Part shown: piece after piece, positions 1 to 7,814 of the stretch
Layout of the letters: every line of letters starts with the position of its first letter
Position numbering within the stretch: position 1 is the stretch's first letter
Assembly: GCA_013334395.1 (NCBI GenBank)
Contig: JAAXXS010000010.1
Span: 1-36,884, forward strand
Reading direction: 5' to 3'
DNA: 36,884 bases
Origin: Holophagaceae bacterium
GTDB lineage: Bacteria; Acidobacteriota; Holophagae; Holophagales; Holophagaceae
Program-made: the position numbers and the translations under genes
The notes under the pieces: generated by a model
What the model was told of the DNA's origin: nothing
What the model saw: the letters and a program-made list of their open reading frames with translations, nothing else
Database searches by the model: none

Positions 1-2
1 CC

Positions 3-557
3 CGCGCCGAGGCCAGCGACGTGGCCAATGCCATCTGGGACGGCACGGACGCGGTGATGCTCAGCGCCGAGAGCGCCTCCGGCGACTATCCCGTGGAGGC
101 CGTGCAGTGGCTGGCGCGGATCGCCACCGAGGCGGATGCCAACGTGAAGCAGCGAACGCCCACCCTGCCCGCGGAGCTGGCCGAGCAGGTGCTCGCCCGC
201 ACGGACATCTCCGTGGCCTTCGCGGCCTGCCGCACCGCCGCCGAGATCCACGCCCGCTACGTCGTGGCCTTCACCGAGGGCGGCGGCACCGCGCGCATGG
301 TGAGCCGCCTGGCGGGCCGGACGCCGGTGCTGGGCGCCACGGTGGATGACCTCACTGCCCGGCGCATGGGCCTCCTTCGCGGCGTGACACCGCTCATGAT
401 CCCCCGGCTGGACAGCACGGACGAGATGGTGGAGGTCGTGCGTAGCCTGCTCATCGAGAAACACGGTGTGACGAACTTCGACCGCGTGGTGATGACCCTG
501 GGCCTGCCGCTGTGGAAGACCGGCACCACGAACACCATGAAGGTGATGACCTTCTAA
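3..557 (+). CDS. pyk: Pyruvate kinase, C-terminal part (5' end outside window)
   Basis: Pyruvate kinase makes pyruvate and ATP from phosphoenolpyruvate and ADP in glycolysis. The reading frame is open from the window edge, so the N-terminal barrel and Walker-like start are missing. Visible are the conserved stretch DVANAIWDGTDAVMLSAESA, which lies at the end of the catalytic barrel, then the C-terminal regulatory domain with the usual ending GLPLWKTGTTNTMKV. The family is normally about 470-480 residues; about 184 are seen here. The next gene starts 9 bp after the stop behind a good ribosome site, so the two are probably co-transcribed. Recognition is from motif content and is secure; allosteric properties cannot be read from this fragment. 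Confidence 0.95.
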   Translation, partial: RAEASDVANAIWDGTDAVMLSAESASGDYPVEAVQWLARIATEADANVKQRTPTLPAELAEQVLARTDISVAFAACRTAAEIHARYVVAFTEGGGTARMVSRLAGRTPVLGATVDDLTARRMGLLRGVTPLMIPRLDSTDEMVEVVRSLLIEKHGVTNFDRVVMTLGLPLWKTGTTNTMKVMTF

Positions 558-566
558 GGAGCCGCC

Positions 567-1097
567 ATGAGCCTCAGCGCACCTCTCCCCACCGAATACG
601 ACGCCGACCTCTCGAAGTATCTGGCCCGGGCGCCGGAAGGCGATGTGCTCGCGCTGCTCGGGGAGCAATCCGCCGAAGTGACTGCGCTGTTCACGGGGCT
701 CACGGAGGCCCAGGCTGCCTACCGCTACGCCGCGGGCAAGTGGAGCCTCAAGGACCTGCTGCAGCACCTGATCGACGTGGAGCGCATCTTCACTTACCGC
801 TGCCTGCGCATCGGCCGGGGTGACACCATGCCGCTGCCGGGCTTCGATGACAACGCCTTCGCCGAGGCGGCCCGGGCGGATGACCGGCCCGTGGCAGCGC
901 TGCTCGAGGACTTCCAGGCGGCGCGCGCCTCCAGCCTCGCGCTCTTCCGCAGCCTGCCAGAGGAGGCCTGGCTGCGGCTAGGATCGAGCAACGGCCGGGC
1001 CCTCACCGCCCGCTGCATTCCCTACTTCGCCCTGGGCCACGCCACCCACCACCTGGCCGTCGCCCGCGAGCGCTACCTGCCGGGGCTGCAGCCCTAG
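567..1097 (+). CDS. DinB-family putative metal-dependent hydrolase
   Basis: A 176-residue protein of the DinB/YfiT-like four-helix-bundle fold. Proteins of this fold commonly bind a divalent metal through three histidines; many act as thiol transferases or have unknown roles. Seen here are LLQHLIDVERIF (His near residue 67) and FALGHATHHLAV near the C terminus, which together supply the expected His triad. The aromatic-rich segment YRYAAGKWSLKDLLQHL is typical of the DinB_2 subgroup. The start is set by AAGGAG ending 6 bases before the ATG. It follows pyk by 9 bp. The exact reaction cannot be inferred; the fold assignment is fairly firm. Confidence 0.85.
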   Translation: MSLSAPLPTEYDADLSKYLARAPEGDVLALLGEQSAEVTALFTGLTEAQAAYRYAAGKWSLKDLLQHLIDVERIFTYRCLRIGRGDTMPLPGFDDNAFAEAARADDRPVAALLEDFQAARASSLALFRSLPEEAWLRLGSSNGRALTARCIPYFALGHATHHLAVARERYLPGLQP

Positions 1098-1429
1098 CCA
1101 CTCTCCGTTTTACGGGTTCTTCTGGGCTGATTGAAGCGGAGATCGTTCTCGGCCGGTGCACGACATTCAAAGCTCCCTTATCCCCGTTCATCCCCGGCTG
1201 AGAAATTCTTTCGCCGTGCAGCTGCTCAGCCTGAGGACCGAGCGCCGCTCCCCCGCTCGGTTGCCCCGTTCTTCCTTGGCGGAAAGATATTTGCCGGGGA
1301 TGAACGGGAATGGGAAGCAGCCGCCAAGGTCAAGAGGCTGTTGCCTGGATTTTCGCTGATTCGGGTGCTCCCGGCCGACGGCCTGGGAACCCACTTTCCC
1401 CTCGGGCCTGATTCGCGCTGGAATGATCC
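1098..1429. other. Intergenic region without a convincing gene
   Basis: About 330 bp between the DinB gene and a converging small gene. Short open frames exist on both strands, but they have no family signature and no ribosome site, and they run through an inverted repeat. Apart from that repeat (1183-1308) I see nothing coding here. Confidence 0.6.
1183..1308. repeat. Long inverted repeat of the GATGAACGGG type
   Basis: The arms 1183-1198 and 1293-1308 are perfectly complementary over 16 bp (CCCGTTCATCCCCGGC and its reverse complement). The pairing continues imperfectly inward (AAATTCTTTCGCC at about 1204-1216 against GGCGGAAAGATATTT at 1278-1292), leaving a loop of about 60 bases. It lies between two convergent genes. 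The word GATGAAC recurs in other spacers of the window (12698-12757 and 22248-22360), so it belongs to the same degenerate repeat family. It may act as a bidirectional terminator, but there is no clear T-run. Confidence 0.65.
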
Positions 1430-1708
1430 CTAGACGCCCCACTCACGCAGAGCCGCGGCCAGCTCCGCCAGCTGGTCGGGGCTGGTGGTCCGGAAGCGGC
1501 TCACGAGCTTCCAGCCCTGGGCCACTTTCTGGTAGCGGTGCAGCCAGAGGAAGGGGCCTTCCCAGTCGCCCTCGGGGTCGGTTCGGGTCTTCACCAGGAA
1601 GGCCACGGCGGTCCAGGGGCCCCGGGCCAGGAACCGCCGGCCCAGCTCCTGGATGCCCGACTCCTCGTCGGTTTCCAGCACCAGGTCGTCGAGATCGGGG
1701 ATGATCAT
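1430..1708 (-). CDS. Conserved-looking hypothetical protein, 92 aa
   Basis: A small acidic soluble protein beginning MIIPDLDDLVLETDEESG and ending LAELAAALREWGV. The centre is rich in aromatic residues (GPFLWLHRYQKVAQGWKLVSRF). It has no signal peptide or membrane segment, and I do not recognise the family. The ATG at 1706-1708 is preceded by GAGGTG, a weak but usable ribosome site. The frame stays open further upstream for several hundred bases, but that part is antisense to cinA and is low-complexity, so it is treated as a shadow. The gene is divergent from the small membrane protein at 1757, with 48 bp between the two starts that must hold both control regions. Confidence 0.6.
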   Translation of the reverse strand: MIIPDLDDLVLETDEESGIQELGRRFLARGPWTAVAFLVKTRTDPEGDWEGPFLWLHRYQKVAQGWKLVSRFRTTSPDQLAELAAALREWGV

Positions 1709-1756
1709 GGAAGCACCTCGGCCATTCGGCTCATCGTACTCTGCGGAGGCCTCCAG

Positions 1757-1921
1757 ATGGTAAAGCTGATGGGATTCGTCGGGGCTACGGTGGGCAGCCT
1801 GCTGGGCTGGTACCTCGGCGAGCTGGTGGGCTTCACCACGGCGGTGGTGCTCAGCATGGTGGGCACGGGCCTCGGGCTCTGGGCCGGGCGCTGGGCCGTG
1901 CAGCGCTGGCTGGAGGGCTAG
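1757..1921 (+). CDS. Small glycine-zipper-like membrane protein, 54 aa
   Basis: A 54-residue hydrophobic protein starting MVKLMGFVGATVGSLLGWYLGELVG. It has two membrane-spanning stretches rich in spaced glycines (GATVGSLLGWYLG and GTGLGLWAGRW), the pattern of glycine-zipper proteins that pack helices in the inner membrane. The ATG at 1757 is chosen because CGGAGG at 1744-1749 sits 7 bases before it; a longer frame begins at 1538 but overlaps the opposite-strand gene. cinA follows after 33 bp. The function is unknown. Confidence 0.6.
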   Translation: MVKLMGFVGATVGSLLGWYLGELVGFTTAVVLSMVGTGLGLWAGRWAVQRWLEG

Positions 1922-1954
1922 AGATTTCGAGGTGCCCGTGGTTCCATTCCAGTC

Positions 1955-3193
1955 ATGCGCATCGAATGCATTGCCATCGGCACGGAACTGCTCACCACCC
2001 GCCGGGTGGACACCAACTCCGTGTGGCTGGGCGAGCGCCTGGCGGATCTGGGCCTGGGCTTTCACCGCAAGACCGCCGTGGGGGACAGCCGGGAGGACCT
2101 GGGCGGCCTGCTGCGGGAGGCCCTGGGCCGCTCGGACCTCATCCTCACCACCGGCGGCCTCGGGCCCACCTTCGATGACTTCACCAAGGAACTCTTCGCG
2201 GAGATTCTCGGCGTGGAGCTGGTGGAGGACGCCCAGTCCCGGGCCGACATGATGGCGTTCTACGAGGCCCGCAAGCGGGTCCCGCCCCAGGTGAACTTCA
2301 AGCAGGCCCTGATCCCCGTGGGCGCCGAGCCCCTGCGGAACCAGGTGGGCACGGCCCCCGGGGTCTGGTGGCAGGACCCTCCGGGCCACCCGGGCGCGCG
2401 CATCGTGATGATGCCCGGCGTGCCCCGGGAGATGAAGCGCATGTGGGAGGAGCACGTGGCGCCGCGCCTCGCGGCGCTGGCGGGGAAGGCTGTCCACACG
2501 CTGCGCATGGTGGTCTCGGGCGTGCCCGAGAGCAACCTGGACGAGCGCACCCGCGAGGCCAGGGAGCGGCATGCCCACCTGGAGTGGACCATCCTCGCCA
2601 GCCTCACCCAGGTGGAGCTGCTGGCCCGGGGTTCGGATCCGGCGCAGCTGGCCGCGGCCCAGGCGGACTTCGAGGTGGTGCTGGGGCCTGACCTGGCCTG
2701 CGTCGGCGCCAGCAACCTCGAAGACGCTGTGTTGGACGGGCTCCGGGCCAAGAGGCAGACCCTGGCCGTGGCCGAGAGCATGACCGGTGGTCTGCTGGCC
2801 TCGCGTCTCACCGCCATTCCCGGCGCCAGCCAGGTCTTCCTGGGCGGCGCCACGGCCTACACCTTGGGCGCGAAGGCGGCGCTGCTGGGCCTTGACTCCG
2901 CGTGGCTCGCCCGCGTGGGCACCGTGTCCGAGCCCTGCGCCCGGGCCCTGGCAGAAGCGGCCCGGCAGCGCCTAGGCGCCACCTGGGGCCTGGGGATCTG
3001 CGGCAACGCGGGCCCCGACGCCGAAGGGGACGCGCCCGTGGGCGCCGTGTTCATCGCCATTGCGGGCCCCGGCGGCACCCTGGTGAAGCCGCACCGCATG
3101 GGCGGCGACCGGGTCGAGGTGCAGCTGCGCACCACGGCCCTGGCCCTGGATCTGCTTCGGCGGGCCGTGGCCGCGGGCACCGCGACCCGCTGA
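1955..3193 (+). CDS. cinA: CinA: NMN amidohydrolase / competence-damage protein
   Basis: A 412-residue protein with the full two-domain CinA layout. Residues 1 to about 170 form the MoaB/Mog-like molybdopterin-binding fold (IAIGTELLTTRRVDTNS and TTGGLGPTFDD). The C-terminal part is the PncC-type nicotinamide-nucleotide amidase (LAVAESMTGGLLASRL, GNAGPDAEG). Bacterial CinA deamidates NMN to NaMN, recycling the NMN made by NAD-dependent DNA ligase, and the N-terminal domain can hydrolyse ADP-ribose. In many genomes it is co-transcribed with recA or pgsA; here plsY starts 12 bp downstream. The C-terminal motif reads GNAGPDAEGD where many homologues have GIAGPGGGT, a local variation. No strong ribosome site precedes the ATG. 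Confidence 0.93.
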   Translation: MRIECIAIGTELLTTRRVDTNSVWLGERLADLGLGFHRKTAVGDSREDLGGLLREALGRSDLILTTGGLGPTFDDFTKELFAEILGVELVEDAQSRADMMAFYEARKRVPPQVNFKQALIPVGAEPLRNQVGTAPGVWWQDPPGHPGARIVMMPGVPREMKRMWEEHVAPRLAALAGKAVHTLRMVVSGVPESNLDERTREARERHAHLEWTILASLTQVELLARGSDPAQLAAAQADFEVVLGPDLACVGASNLEDAVLDGLRAKRQTLAVAESMTGGLLASRLTAIPGASQVFLGGATAYTLGAKAALLGLDSAWLARVGTVSEPCARALAEAARQRLGATWGLGICGNAGPDAEGDAPVGAVFIAIAGPGGTLVKPHRMGGDRVEVQLRTTALALDLLRRAVAAGTATR

Positions 3194-3199
3194 TACACT
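3194..3199 (+). promoter_or_regulatory. Candidate leaderless -10 box for plsY
   Basis: TACACT ends exactly six bases before the plsY ATG at 3206, and no purine-rich ribosome site lies between. With the usual 6-7 base spacing from -10 box to transcription start, the RNA would begin at or next to the ATG. It lies in the 3' end of cinA. Confidence 0.45.
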
Positions 3200-3205
3200 G
3201 CATCC

Positions 3206-3871
3206 ATGACTTCTGCTGATCCGAGATCCCTGGTCCTCTGGTGCCTGGCGGCCTTTCTTTGCGGCAGCATCCCCTTCGGGCTGCTGCTGGTGAAGCTGGC
3301 AGGCAAGGGCGATGTCCGCGCCCACGGCAGCGGCAACATCGGCGCCACCAATGTGAGCCGCGTGGGCGGCAAGGGCCTGGGCATCGTCACCCTGCTGCTG
3401 GACATCCTGAAGGGCTTCCTGCCGGTCTTCCTGGCGAAGCAGGCGGGACTCTCCCTGGACCTGCTCTCCCTGCTGGCCCTGACCGCGGTCCTCGGCCATG
3501 TCTTCACGCCCTGGCTGAAGTTCCAGGGGGGCAAGGGGGTGGCCACGGCCCTGGGTGTGATCCTCGCCGTGGACGCGCAGCTGATGGTCCTGCCTCTGGC
3601 CACCTTCGCCTTCGCCCTCTGGCTCACCCGCCACGTGAGCCTGGGCAGCATCCTGGCCGCGGCCATGGTGCCTGCGCAGCTCCTCCTGATCAGCCGCTTC
3701 ACCCGGTTCTTTGGGGGATCCTTCCAGAAGGATCTCTCCTTCCTGCTCCCCTGGACAGCCCTGGTCCTGCTGGTGATCTGGAAGCACCGGGACAACATCC
3801 GCCGCCTGCAGGAGGGCACCGAGTCCAAGCTCTGGGGCGCCAAGAAGGAGGCCGGCCATGACCAGGCCTGA
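3206..3871 (+). CDS. plsY: Glycerol-3-phosphate acyltransferase PlsY
   Basis: An inner-membrane enzyme that transfers an acyl group from acyl-phosphate to the sn-1 position of glycerol-3-phosphate, the first step of phosphatidic acid synthesis; it partners with PlsX. All three signature motifs are present: HGSGNIGATNVSRVGGKGLG, DILKGFLPV, and GHVFTPWLKFQGGKGVATALG. There are five or so hydrophobic spans over 221 residues, slightly longer than the usual 195-210; the extra length is a charged C-terminal tail. It overlaps gpsA, which makes its substrate, by 14 bp in another frame. The ATG at 3206 has no ribosome site but a TANNNT box six bases upstream. Confidence 0.95.
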   Translation: MTSADPRSLVLWCLAAFLCGSIPFGLLLVKLAGKGDVRAHGSGNIGATNVSRVGGKGLGIVTLLLDILKGFLPVFLAKQAGLSLDLLSLLALTAVLGHVFTPWLKFQGGKGVATALGVILAVDAQLMVLPLATFAFALWLTRHVSLGSILAAAMVPAQLLLISRFTRFFGGSFQKDLSFLLPWTALVLLVIWKHRDNIRRLQEGTESKLWGAKKEAGHDQA

Positions 3872-4856
3872 CATCGGCGTCTTCGGGTCCGGCGCCTGGG
3901 GCACAGCCCTGGCCATCACCTGGGCGCGGGCCGGGGCCCGGGTCGCGCTGTGGGGACCCTTCCCGGACGAGATGGCCCAGATGGCCGCCACGCGCCATCA
4001 CCTGCGGCTCAAGGATGTGGAGTTCCCGGCAGGGCTGCAGACCTCTGATGATCCCACCCAGGCCTTTGCGGCGCCCCTGTGGATCTCCGCCATGCCCACC
4101 CAGGTCACGCCCGAAGCCTGGCGGGGCCTCCTGGCGCGCACCGCGCAGCGGCCGGAGCTGGTGGTCCACGTCAGCAAGGGCATCCTGCAGAGCACGCACC
4201 AGACCCTGTCCCAGGCCCTGGGCGGCGTGCTGGACATGCCCGTGGGCGCCCTGTCCGGTCCCTCTTTCGCGGATGAGGTCTCCCGCGGCGTGCCCACGGC
4301 CATCGTGCTGGCCCTGCCCGCGACGGTCTCCGAGGACCGCGCCAAGGCCCTGCAGGCCCAGCTGGCCTCGGCGAAGCTGCGCATCTACCTCAGCCGCGAC
4401 GTGGTGGGCACGGAGCTCTGCGGCGCCCTGAAGAACGTCCTTGCCATCGCCGCGGGTCTGGTGGATGGCCTGGGCCTGGGCTACAACGCCCGCGCCGCGC
4501 TCATCACCCGGGGCCTGGCGGAGATGTCCCGCCTGGTGGAGGTTCTGGGCGGGCAGTCGGCCACGGTCATGGGCCTCGCGGGCATGGGTGACCTGCTGCT
4601 CACGGCCACGGGCCCCCAGAGCCGCAACCGCACCTTCGGCGAGCTGGTGGGCAAGGGCCACACCGTGGACGCGGCCCGGGACGCCTTGGGCGGACAGGTC
4701 ATCGAGGGCATGTTCACCACCGAGGCCGCCCTGGACCTGGCCAGGACGCACGGCCTGGACCTTCCCATCGCCGCCGAAGTGCTGCGCCTCCTCCACGGCG
4801 AAAGCCCCGAAGAGGCCGTACGGCGGCTGATGACGCGGTCGTTGAAGTCCGAGTGA
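3858..4856 (+). CDS. gpsA: NAD(P)-dependent glycerol-3-phosphate dehydrogenase
   Basis: A 332-residue cytosolic enzyme that reduces dihydroxyacetone phosphate to sn-glycerol-3-phosphate, the substrate of PlsY. The Rossmann motif GSGAWGTALAITWARAG is near the N terminus. HVSKGI, SGPSFADEV and ELCGALKNVLAIAAG follow, with the catalytic Lys in LKNV, and RNRTFGELVGKG lies in the C-terminal helical domain. Length matches the family. The ATG lies inside the 3' end of plsY (14 bp overlap) after GGAGGCC, which strongly suggests translational coupling of the two phospholipid genes. Confidence 0.96.
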   Translation: MTRPDIGVFGSGAWGTALAITWARAGARVALWGPFPDEMAQMAATRHHLRLKDVEFPAGLQTSDDPTQAFAAPLWISAMPTQVTPEAWRGLLARTAQRPELVVHVSKGILQSTHQTLSQALGGVLDMPVGALSGPSFADEVSRGVPTAIVLALPATVSEDRAKALQAQLASAKLRIYLSRDVVGTELCGALKNVLAIAAGLVDGLGLGYNARAALITRGLAEMSRLVEVLGGQSATVMGLAGMGDLLLTATGPQSRNRTFGELVGKGHTVDAARDALGGQVIEGMFTTEAALDLARTHGLDLPIAAEVLRLLHGESPEEAVRRLMTRSLKSE

Positions 4857-4925
4857 GCAAGAGCTGCTAACCCCTCGCGGAGGATGCGGAGAGGGACTAG
4901 CGCATGACGGCATCCCGACCCCTGG

Positions 4926-4952
4926 TAGAATCATCCGTTTGGCTTAAGGAGA
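4926..4952 (+). promoter_or_regulatory. Promoter -10 box and ribosome site of the ArnA-like gene
   Basis: TAGAAT at 4926-4931 matches the -10 form seen again before mdh. TAAGGAG at 4945-4951 gives a strong ribosome site before the ATG at 4957. A -35 element is not obvious. Confidence 0.45.
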
Positions 4953-4956
4953 TTCC

Positions 4957-6009
4957 ATGAAGGTCCTCATCCTGGGCGTCAATGGCTTCATCGGTTCCCA
5001 TCTGGTGGACCGCATCATGGAAGACACGGACTGGGAGGTCTATGGTCTGGACCTGGGCGCCCACAAGGTCGCCGAGCACCTGGGGAACTCCCGCTTCCAC
5101 TTCGTGGAGGGCGACATCACCATCTCCAAGGAGTGGATCGAATACCACATCAAGAAGTGCGACGTGGTGCTGCCCCTGGTGGCCATCGCCACGCCCAAGG
5201 TCTATGTCACCGACCCCCTGCGCGTGTTCGAGCTGGACTTCGAGGAGAACCTCCGGGTCGTCCGCCAGTGCGTGAAGTACAAGAAGCGGGTGGTCTTCCC
5301 CAGCACCTCCGAGGTCTATGGCATGTGCCCCGACGAGGAGTTCGACGAGTACGAGTCCCCCCTGGTCACCGGCCCCATCCCCATGAACCGCTGGATCTAC
5401 AGCACCAGCAAGCAGCTGCTCGACCGCGTGATCTGGGCCTACGGCTTCCAGCAGGGCCTGAAGTTCACGCTGTTCCGCCCCTTCAACTGGATGGGCCCCA
5501 AGCTCGACAGCCTCAACACCGCCAAGGAGGGCAGCAGCCGCCTGGTGACCCAGTTCAGCTGGAACCTGTTCAACGGCGAGCCCCTCCAGCTGGTGGACGG
5601 CGGTACCGCCCGGCGCTGCTTCATCGATGTGGCCGATGCCATGGACGGCATCATGGCGGTGCTGCGCAACGAGGGCGGCAAGGCCGACGGCCAGATCTTC
5701 AACATCGGCAACCCGGCCAACGACTACAGCGTCCGTGAGATCGCCGAGATGATGATCGCCATCTGGAAGGACCATCCATTTCGCCTGGAGCGGGGCATCG
5801 CCGAGGGCACCACCGTTGAGACCGGCAGCGGCGAGTTCTATGGCAAGGGCTACCAGGACGTGGCCCGGCGCACCCCCAGCATCAAGCGCATGCAGGCCAC
5901 CTTCGGCTTCGAGCCCAAGGTCTCCATGACCGACTCGCTCAAGAAGACCATCGACTTCTTCGTCGAAGAGCACAAGGCGCAGGAGAAGGTGGTTGAGACG
6001 GAGAACTAG
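4957..6009 (+). CDS. Stand-alone ArnA-type UDP-glucuronate decarboxylase (SDR)
   Basis: A 350-residue extended short-chain dehydrogenase that closely resembles the C-terminal half of E. coli ArnA, the NAD-dependent oxidative decarboxylase that turns UDP-glucuronate into UDP-4-keto-pentose. Shared landmarks are MKVLILGVNGFIGSHL (NAD binding), HFVEGDITISKEWIEYH, CDVVLPLVAIATP, PLRVFELDFEENLRVVR, FPSTSEVYGMCPDEEFDEY (Thr/Ser/Glu near residue 116), RWIYSTSKQLLDRVIWAYG (Tyr148 and Lys152), FRPFNWMGP and YGKGYQDVARRTPSIKR. The N-terminal formyltransferase domain of ArnA is absent. An ArnT-like transferase follows, which supports a role in sugar supply for envelope glycosylation. Whether the product is the 4-keto-pentose or UDP-xylose cannot be settled by eye. 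Confidence 0.88.
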   Translation: MKVLILGVNGFIGSHLVDRIMEDTDWEVYGLDLGAHKVAEHLGNSRFHFVEGDITISKEWIEYHIKKCDVVLPLVAIATPKVYVTDPLRVFELDFEENLRVVRQCVKYKKRVVFPSTSEVYGMCPDEEFDEYESPLVTGPIPMNRWIYSTSKQLLDRVIWAYGFQQGLKFTLFRPFNWMGPKLDSLNTAKEGSSRLVTQFSWNLFNGEPLQLVDGGTARRCFIDVADAMDGIMAVLRNEGGKADGQIFNIGNPANDYSVREIAEMMIAIWKDHPFRLERGIAEGTTVETGSGEFYGKGYQDVARRTPSIKRMQATFGFEPKVSMTDSLKKTIDFFVEEHKAQEKVVETEN

Positions 6010-6020
6010 GTCGAGGCTTG

Positions 6021-6073
6021 CTCAGCGCGGCGGTTGGGGCCGACCCACCGCAGCGTTCTGACGCCGCGCTGAG
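6021..6073 (+). terminator. Hairpin after the ArnA-like gene
   Basis: CTCAGCGCGGCG at 6021-6032 is perfectly complementary to 6062-6073 (12 bp), starting 12 bp after the stop codon. It is followed by AAAAGCTTTTC rather than a clean T-run, so intrinsic termination is plausible but not typical. Confidence 0.5.
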
Positions 6074-6087
6074 ATAGGAAAAGCTTT

Positions 6088-6125
6088 TCTTGGTGTCTTG
6101 GTGCCTTGGTGGTGATCATTTTTCT
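6088..6125 (+). repeat. Tandem TTGGTGTC/TTGGTGCC word repeat
   Basis: Three consecutive variants of CTTGGTG(T/C)C are followed by GTGATCATTTTTC. This is the reverse complement of the CACCAAGG words found at 11491-11509 and 16713-16730. The stretch lies directly before the start of the ArnT-like gene, which is why the start at 6144 rather than 6090 was chosen. Confidence 0.6.
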
Positions 6126-6143
6126 TTGGGTGAGCCTCCAGCC

Positions 6144-7808
6144 ATGACCCGCCGTGAACGCAGCACCCTCCTTGGCCTCTGGTTCTTCCTGGGGCTGCTG
6201 CCGCTGCTGATCCGGCCGCTATGGGAGCCGGACGAGGGGCGCTACGCGGAGATCCCGCGGGAGATGCTGGCCATGGGGGACTGGCTGACGCCGCACCTGA
6301 ACGGGGTGCTCTACTTCGAAAAGCCGCCGCTGCAGTACTGGCTGTCGGCGCTCAGCATGAAGCTCTTCGGCCTCACCGGCGCCGCGGCCCGGTTGCCCCT
6401 GGCCCTGGCCTCGGGGCTGATGCTCTGGGCGGCCTGGCGGCTGGCCAAGCGCCTGGGCGCCCGGGAGCCGCTCTGGGCCGCCTTCATGGCCGCCACGGGC
6501 CTGCTGGCCTTCATCCTGGGCCAGCTGCTCACCCTGGACGCCCTCTTCAGCGCCTTCCTGGTGGCGGCCGTGGCCGCCTTCGTGGAGGCCGTGGTCGCGC
6601 GGCGCGAGGGCGGATCCGGCCTGGGCTGGACCCTGGCCACCTTCACGCTGCTGGCGGGCGCGATGCTCACCAAGGGGCTGGCGGCGGTGATCCTCACGGG
6701 CGGCATCCTGATGGGCTCGCTGCTCTTCGCCTGGAAGGACCCGGACCTGCGCCGGGCAGTGCTGCGCACGGCCTTCGATCCCCTGGGCTGGCTGCTCTAC
6801 CTGGTCCTGGTGGTGCCCTGGTTCTGGGCCGTGAACCGCGCCAACCCCGGCCACGCACAGTTCTTCTTCATCCACGAGCACTTCACCCGCTTCCTCACCC
6901 ACCAGCACGCCCGGCAGGGCTCCAACAACTGGGTCTTGGACAAGCTCTACTTCGTGGGCATCCTCGCCGTGGGCCTGCTGCCCTGGCTCTCGGCCACCCT
7001 GGTGGGCTTGAAGCGAGGTTGGACCTTCCTGCGGGGCAGGGGGCCCCAGGCCCAGGATCACCTGGCCCGCTGGACCGTGGGCATCACCGCCATGGCCTTC
7101 CTCTGGCCCCTGGTCTTCTTCAGCCTCTCGGGCTCCAAGCTGCCCCCCTACATCCTGCCGGCCATCGTGCCCCTGGCGTCCCTGGCCTGCGTCTTCGAGC
7201 GGCAGGGTGAGGAGGCCGCGGCCCTGGGCCGCCTGGGCAAGGAGCTGATGGTCCTGGGGGTGCTCTTCCTGCTGGCGGCGGTGTTCTTCCGCTCGCACCT
7301 CGTGGGCTGGCCCTGGCTGGTGGCCCTGGGGGCCGCCTTCGCGGGGCTGGGCGTCTGGGCCCACCGCCCCCGGGGGCTCAGCGGTCCGCGCATGATGGCG
7401 TCCTACGGGGCGGCGCTCTGGCTGCTGCTGGTGGCGGCGCAGGTCACCGCCGGTCCTGGCAAGGGAGTCGCCGACCTGGTGCGGCAGTCCCCCGCCAACG
7501 CCCAGTGGATCTCCTACGACGTCTACTTCCAGGGACTGCCTTTCTATGCCCGCACCCGCGTCGTCATCGTGGCGGGTACCGGCGAGCTCGCCTTCGGTCG
7601 CGACCGCCTGCCCGATCCCGGCCGCTGGTTTCATGAGGATCCCGCGGCCCTGGGCGCCGTGGCCGACCGAATGAAGGCCGAGCAGCCGTACCGCCCCGTC
7701 CTGGTGATGGCCAAGGTCTCGATCTGGAAGTCCCTGGACGCAGCGGAACAGGACCGCTGGCAGGTGATCGCCCGCAACCCCGGCGCCCTGGTGGCCCGGC
7801 GGCGCTGA
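6144..7808 (+). CDS. ArnT-like / PMT_2 lipid-linked sugar glycosyltransferase
   Basis: A roughly 554-residue polytopic inner-membrane protein of the GT-C class. The N terminus shows the family signature WEPDEGRYAEIPREMLAMGD, in which the Asp-Glu pair in the first periplasmic loop is the catalytic/metal site in ArnT, followed by FEKPPLQYWLSALSMKLFG. About ten to twelve hydrophobic spans and a soluble C-terminal part follow. Such enzymes move a sugar from an undecaprenyl carrier to lipid A or another periplasmic acceptor. Placement after the ArnA-type decarboxylase suggests a pentose or modified-pentose donor. The ATG at 6144 avoids a repeat that the alternative ATG at 6090 would include. The acceptor is unknown; protein glycosylation is the alternative. 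Confidence 0.85.
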   Translation: MTRRERSTLLGLWFFLGLLPLLIRPLWEPDEGRYAEIPREMLAMGDWLTPHLNGVLYFEKPPLQYWLSALSMKLFGLTGAAARLPLALASGLMLWAAWRLAKRLGAREPLWAAFMAATGLLAFILGQLLTLDALFSAFLVAAVAAFVEAVVARREGGSGLGWTLATFTLLAGAMLTKGLAAVILTGGILMGSLLFAWKDPDLRRAVLRTAFDPLGWLLYLVLVVPWFWAVNRANPGHAQFFFIHEHFTRFLTHQHARQGSNNWVLDKLYFVGILAVGLLPWLSATLVGLKRGWTFLRGRGPQAQDHLARWTVGITAMAFLWPLVFFSLSGSKLPPYILPAIVPLASLACVFERQGEEAAALGRLGKELMVLGVLFLLAAVFFRSHLVGWPWLVALGAAFAGLGVWAHRPRGLSGPRMMASYGAALWLLLVAAQVTAGPGKGVADLVRQSPANAQWISYDVYFQGLPFYARTRVVIVAGTGELAFGRDRLPDPGRWFHEDPAALGAVADRMKAEQPYRPVLVMAKVSIWKSLDAAEQDRWQVIARNPGALVARRR

Positions 7809-7814
7809 GGCTGC

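Noticed and set aside
1430..2578. 382-codon minus-strand frame extending the 92 aa gene across cinA
   Set aside because: Only the last 92 residues have normal protein composition and a ribosome site; the rest is antisense to cinA.
2972..3991. 339-codon minus-strand frame opposite plsY
   Set aside because: Gln/Gly/Ala/His-rich shadow; plsY on the plus strand has all three signature motifs.
6090..6143. Earlier ATG for the ArnT-like gene
   Set aside because: It would translate a TTGGTG word repeat, and the resulting peptide (MVSWCLGGDHFSLG) does not look like an ArnT N terminus.
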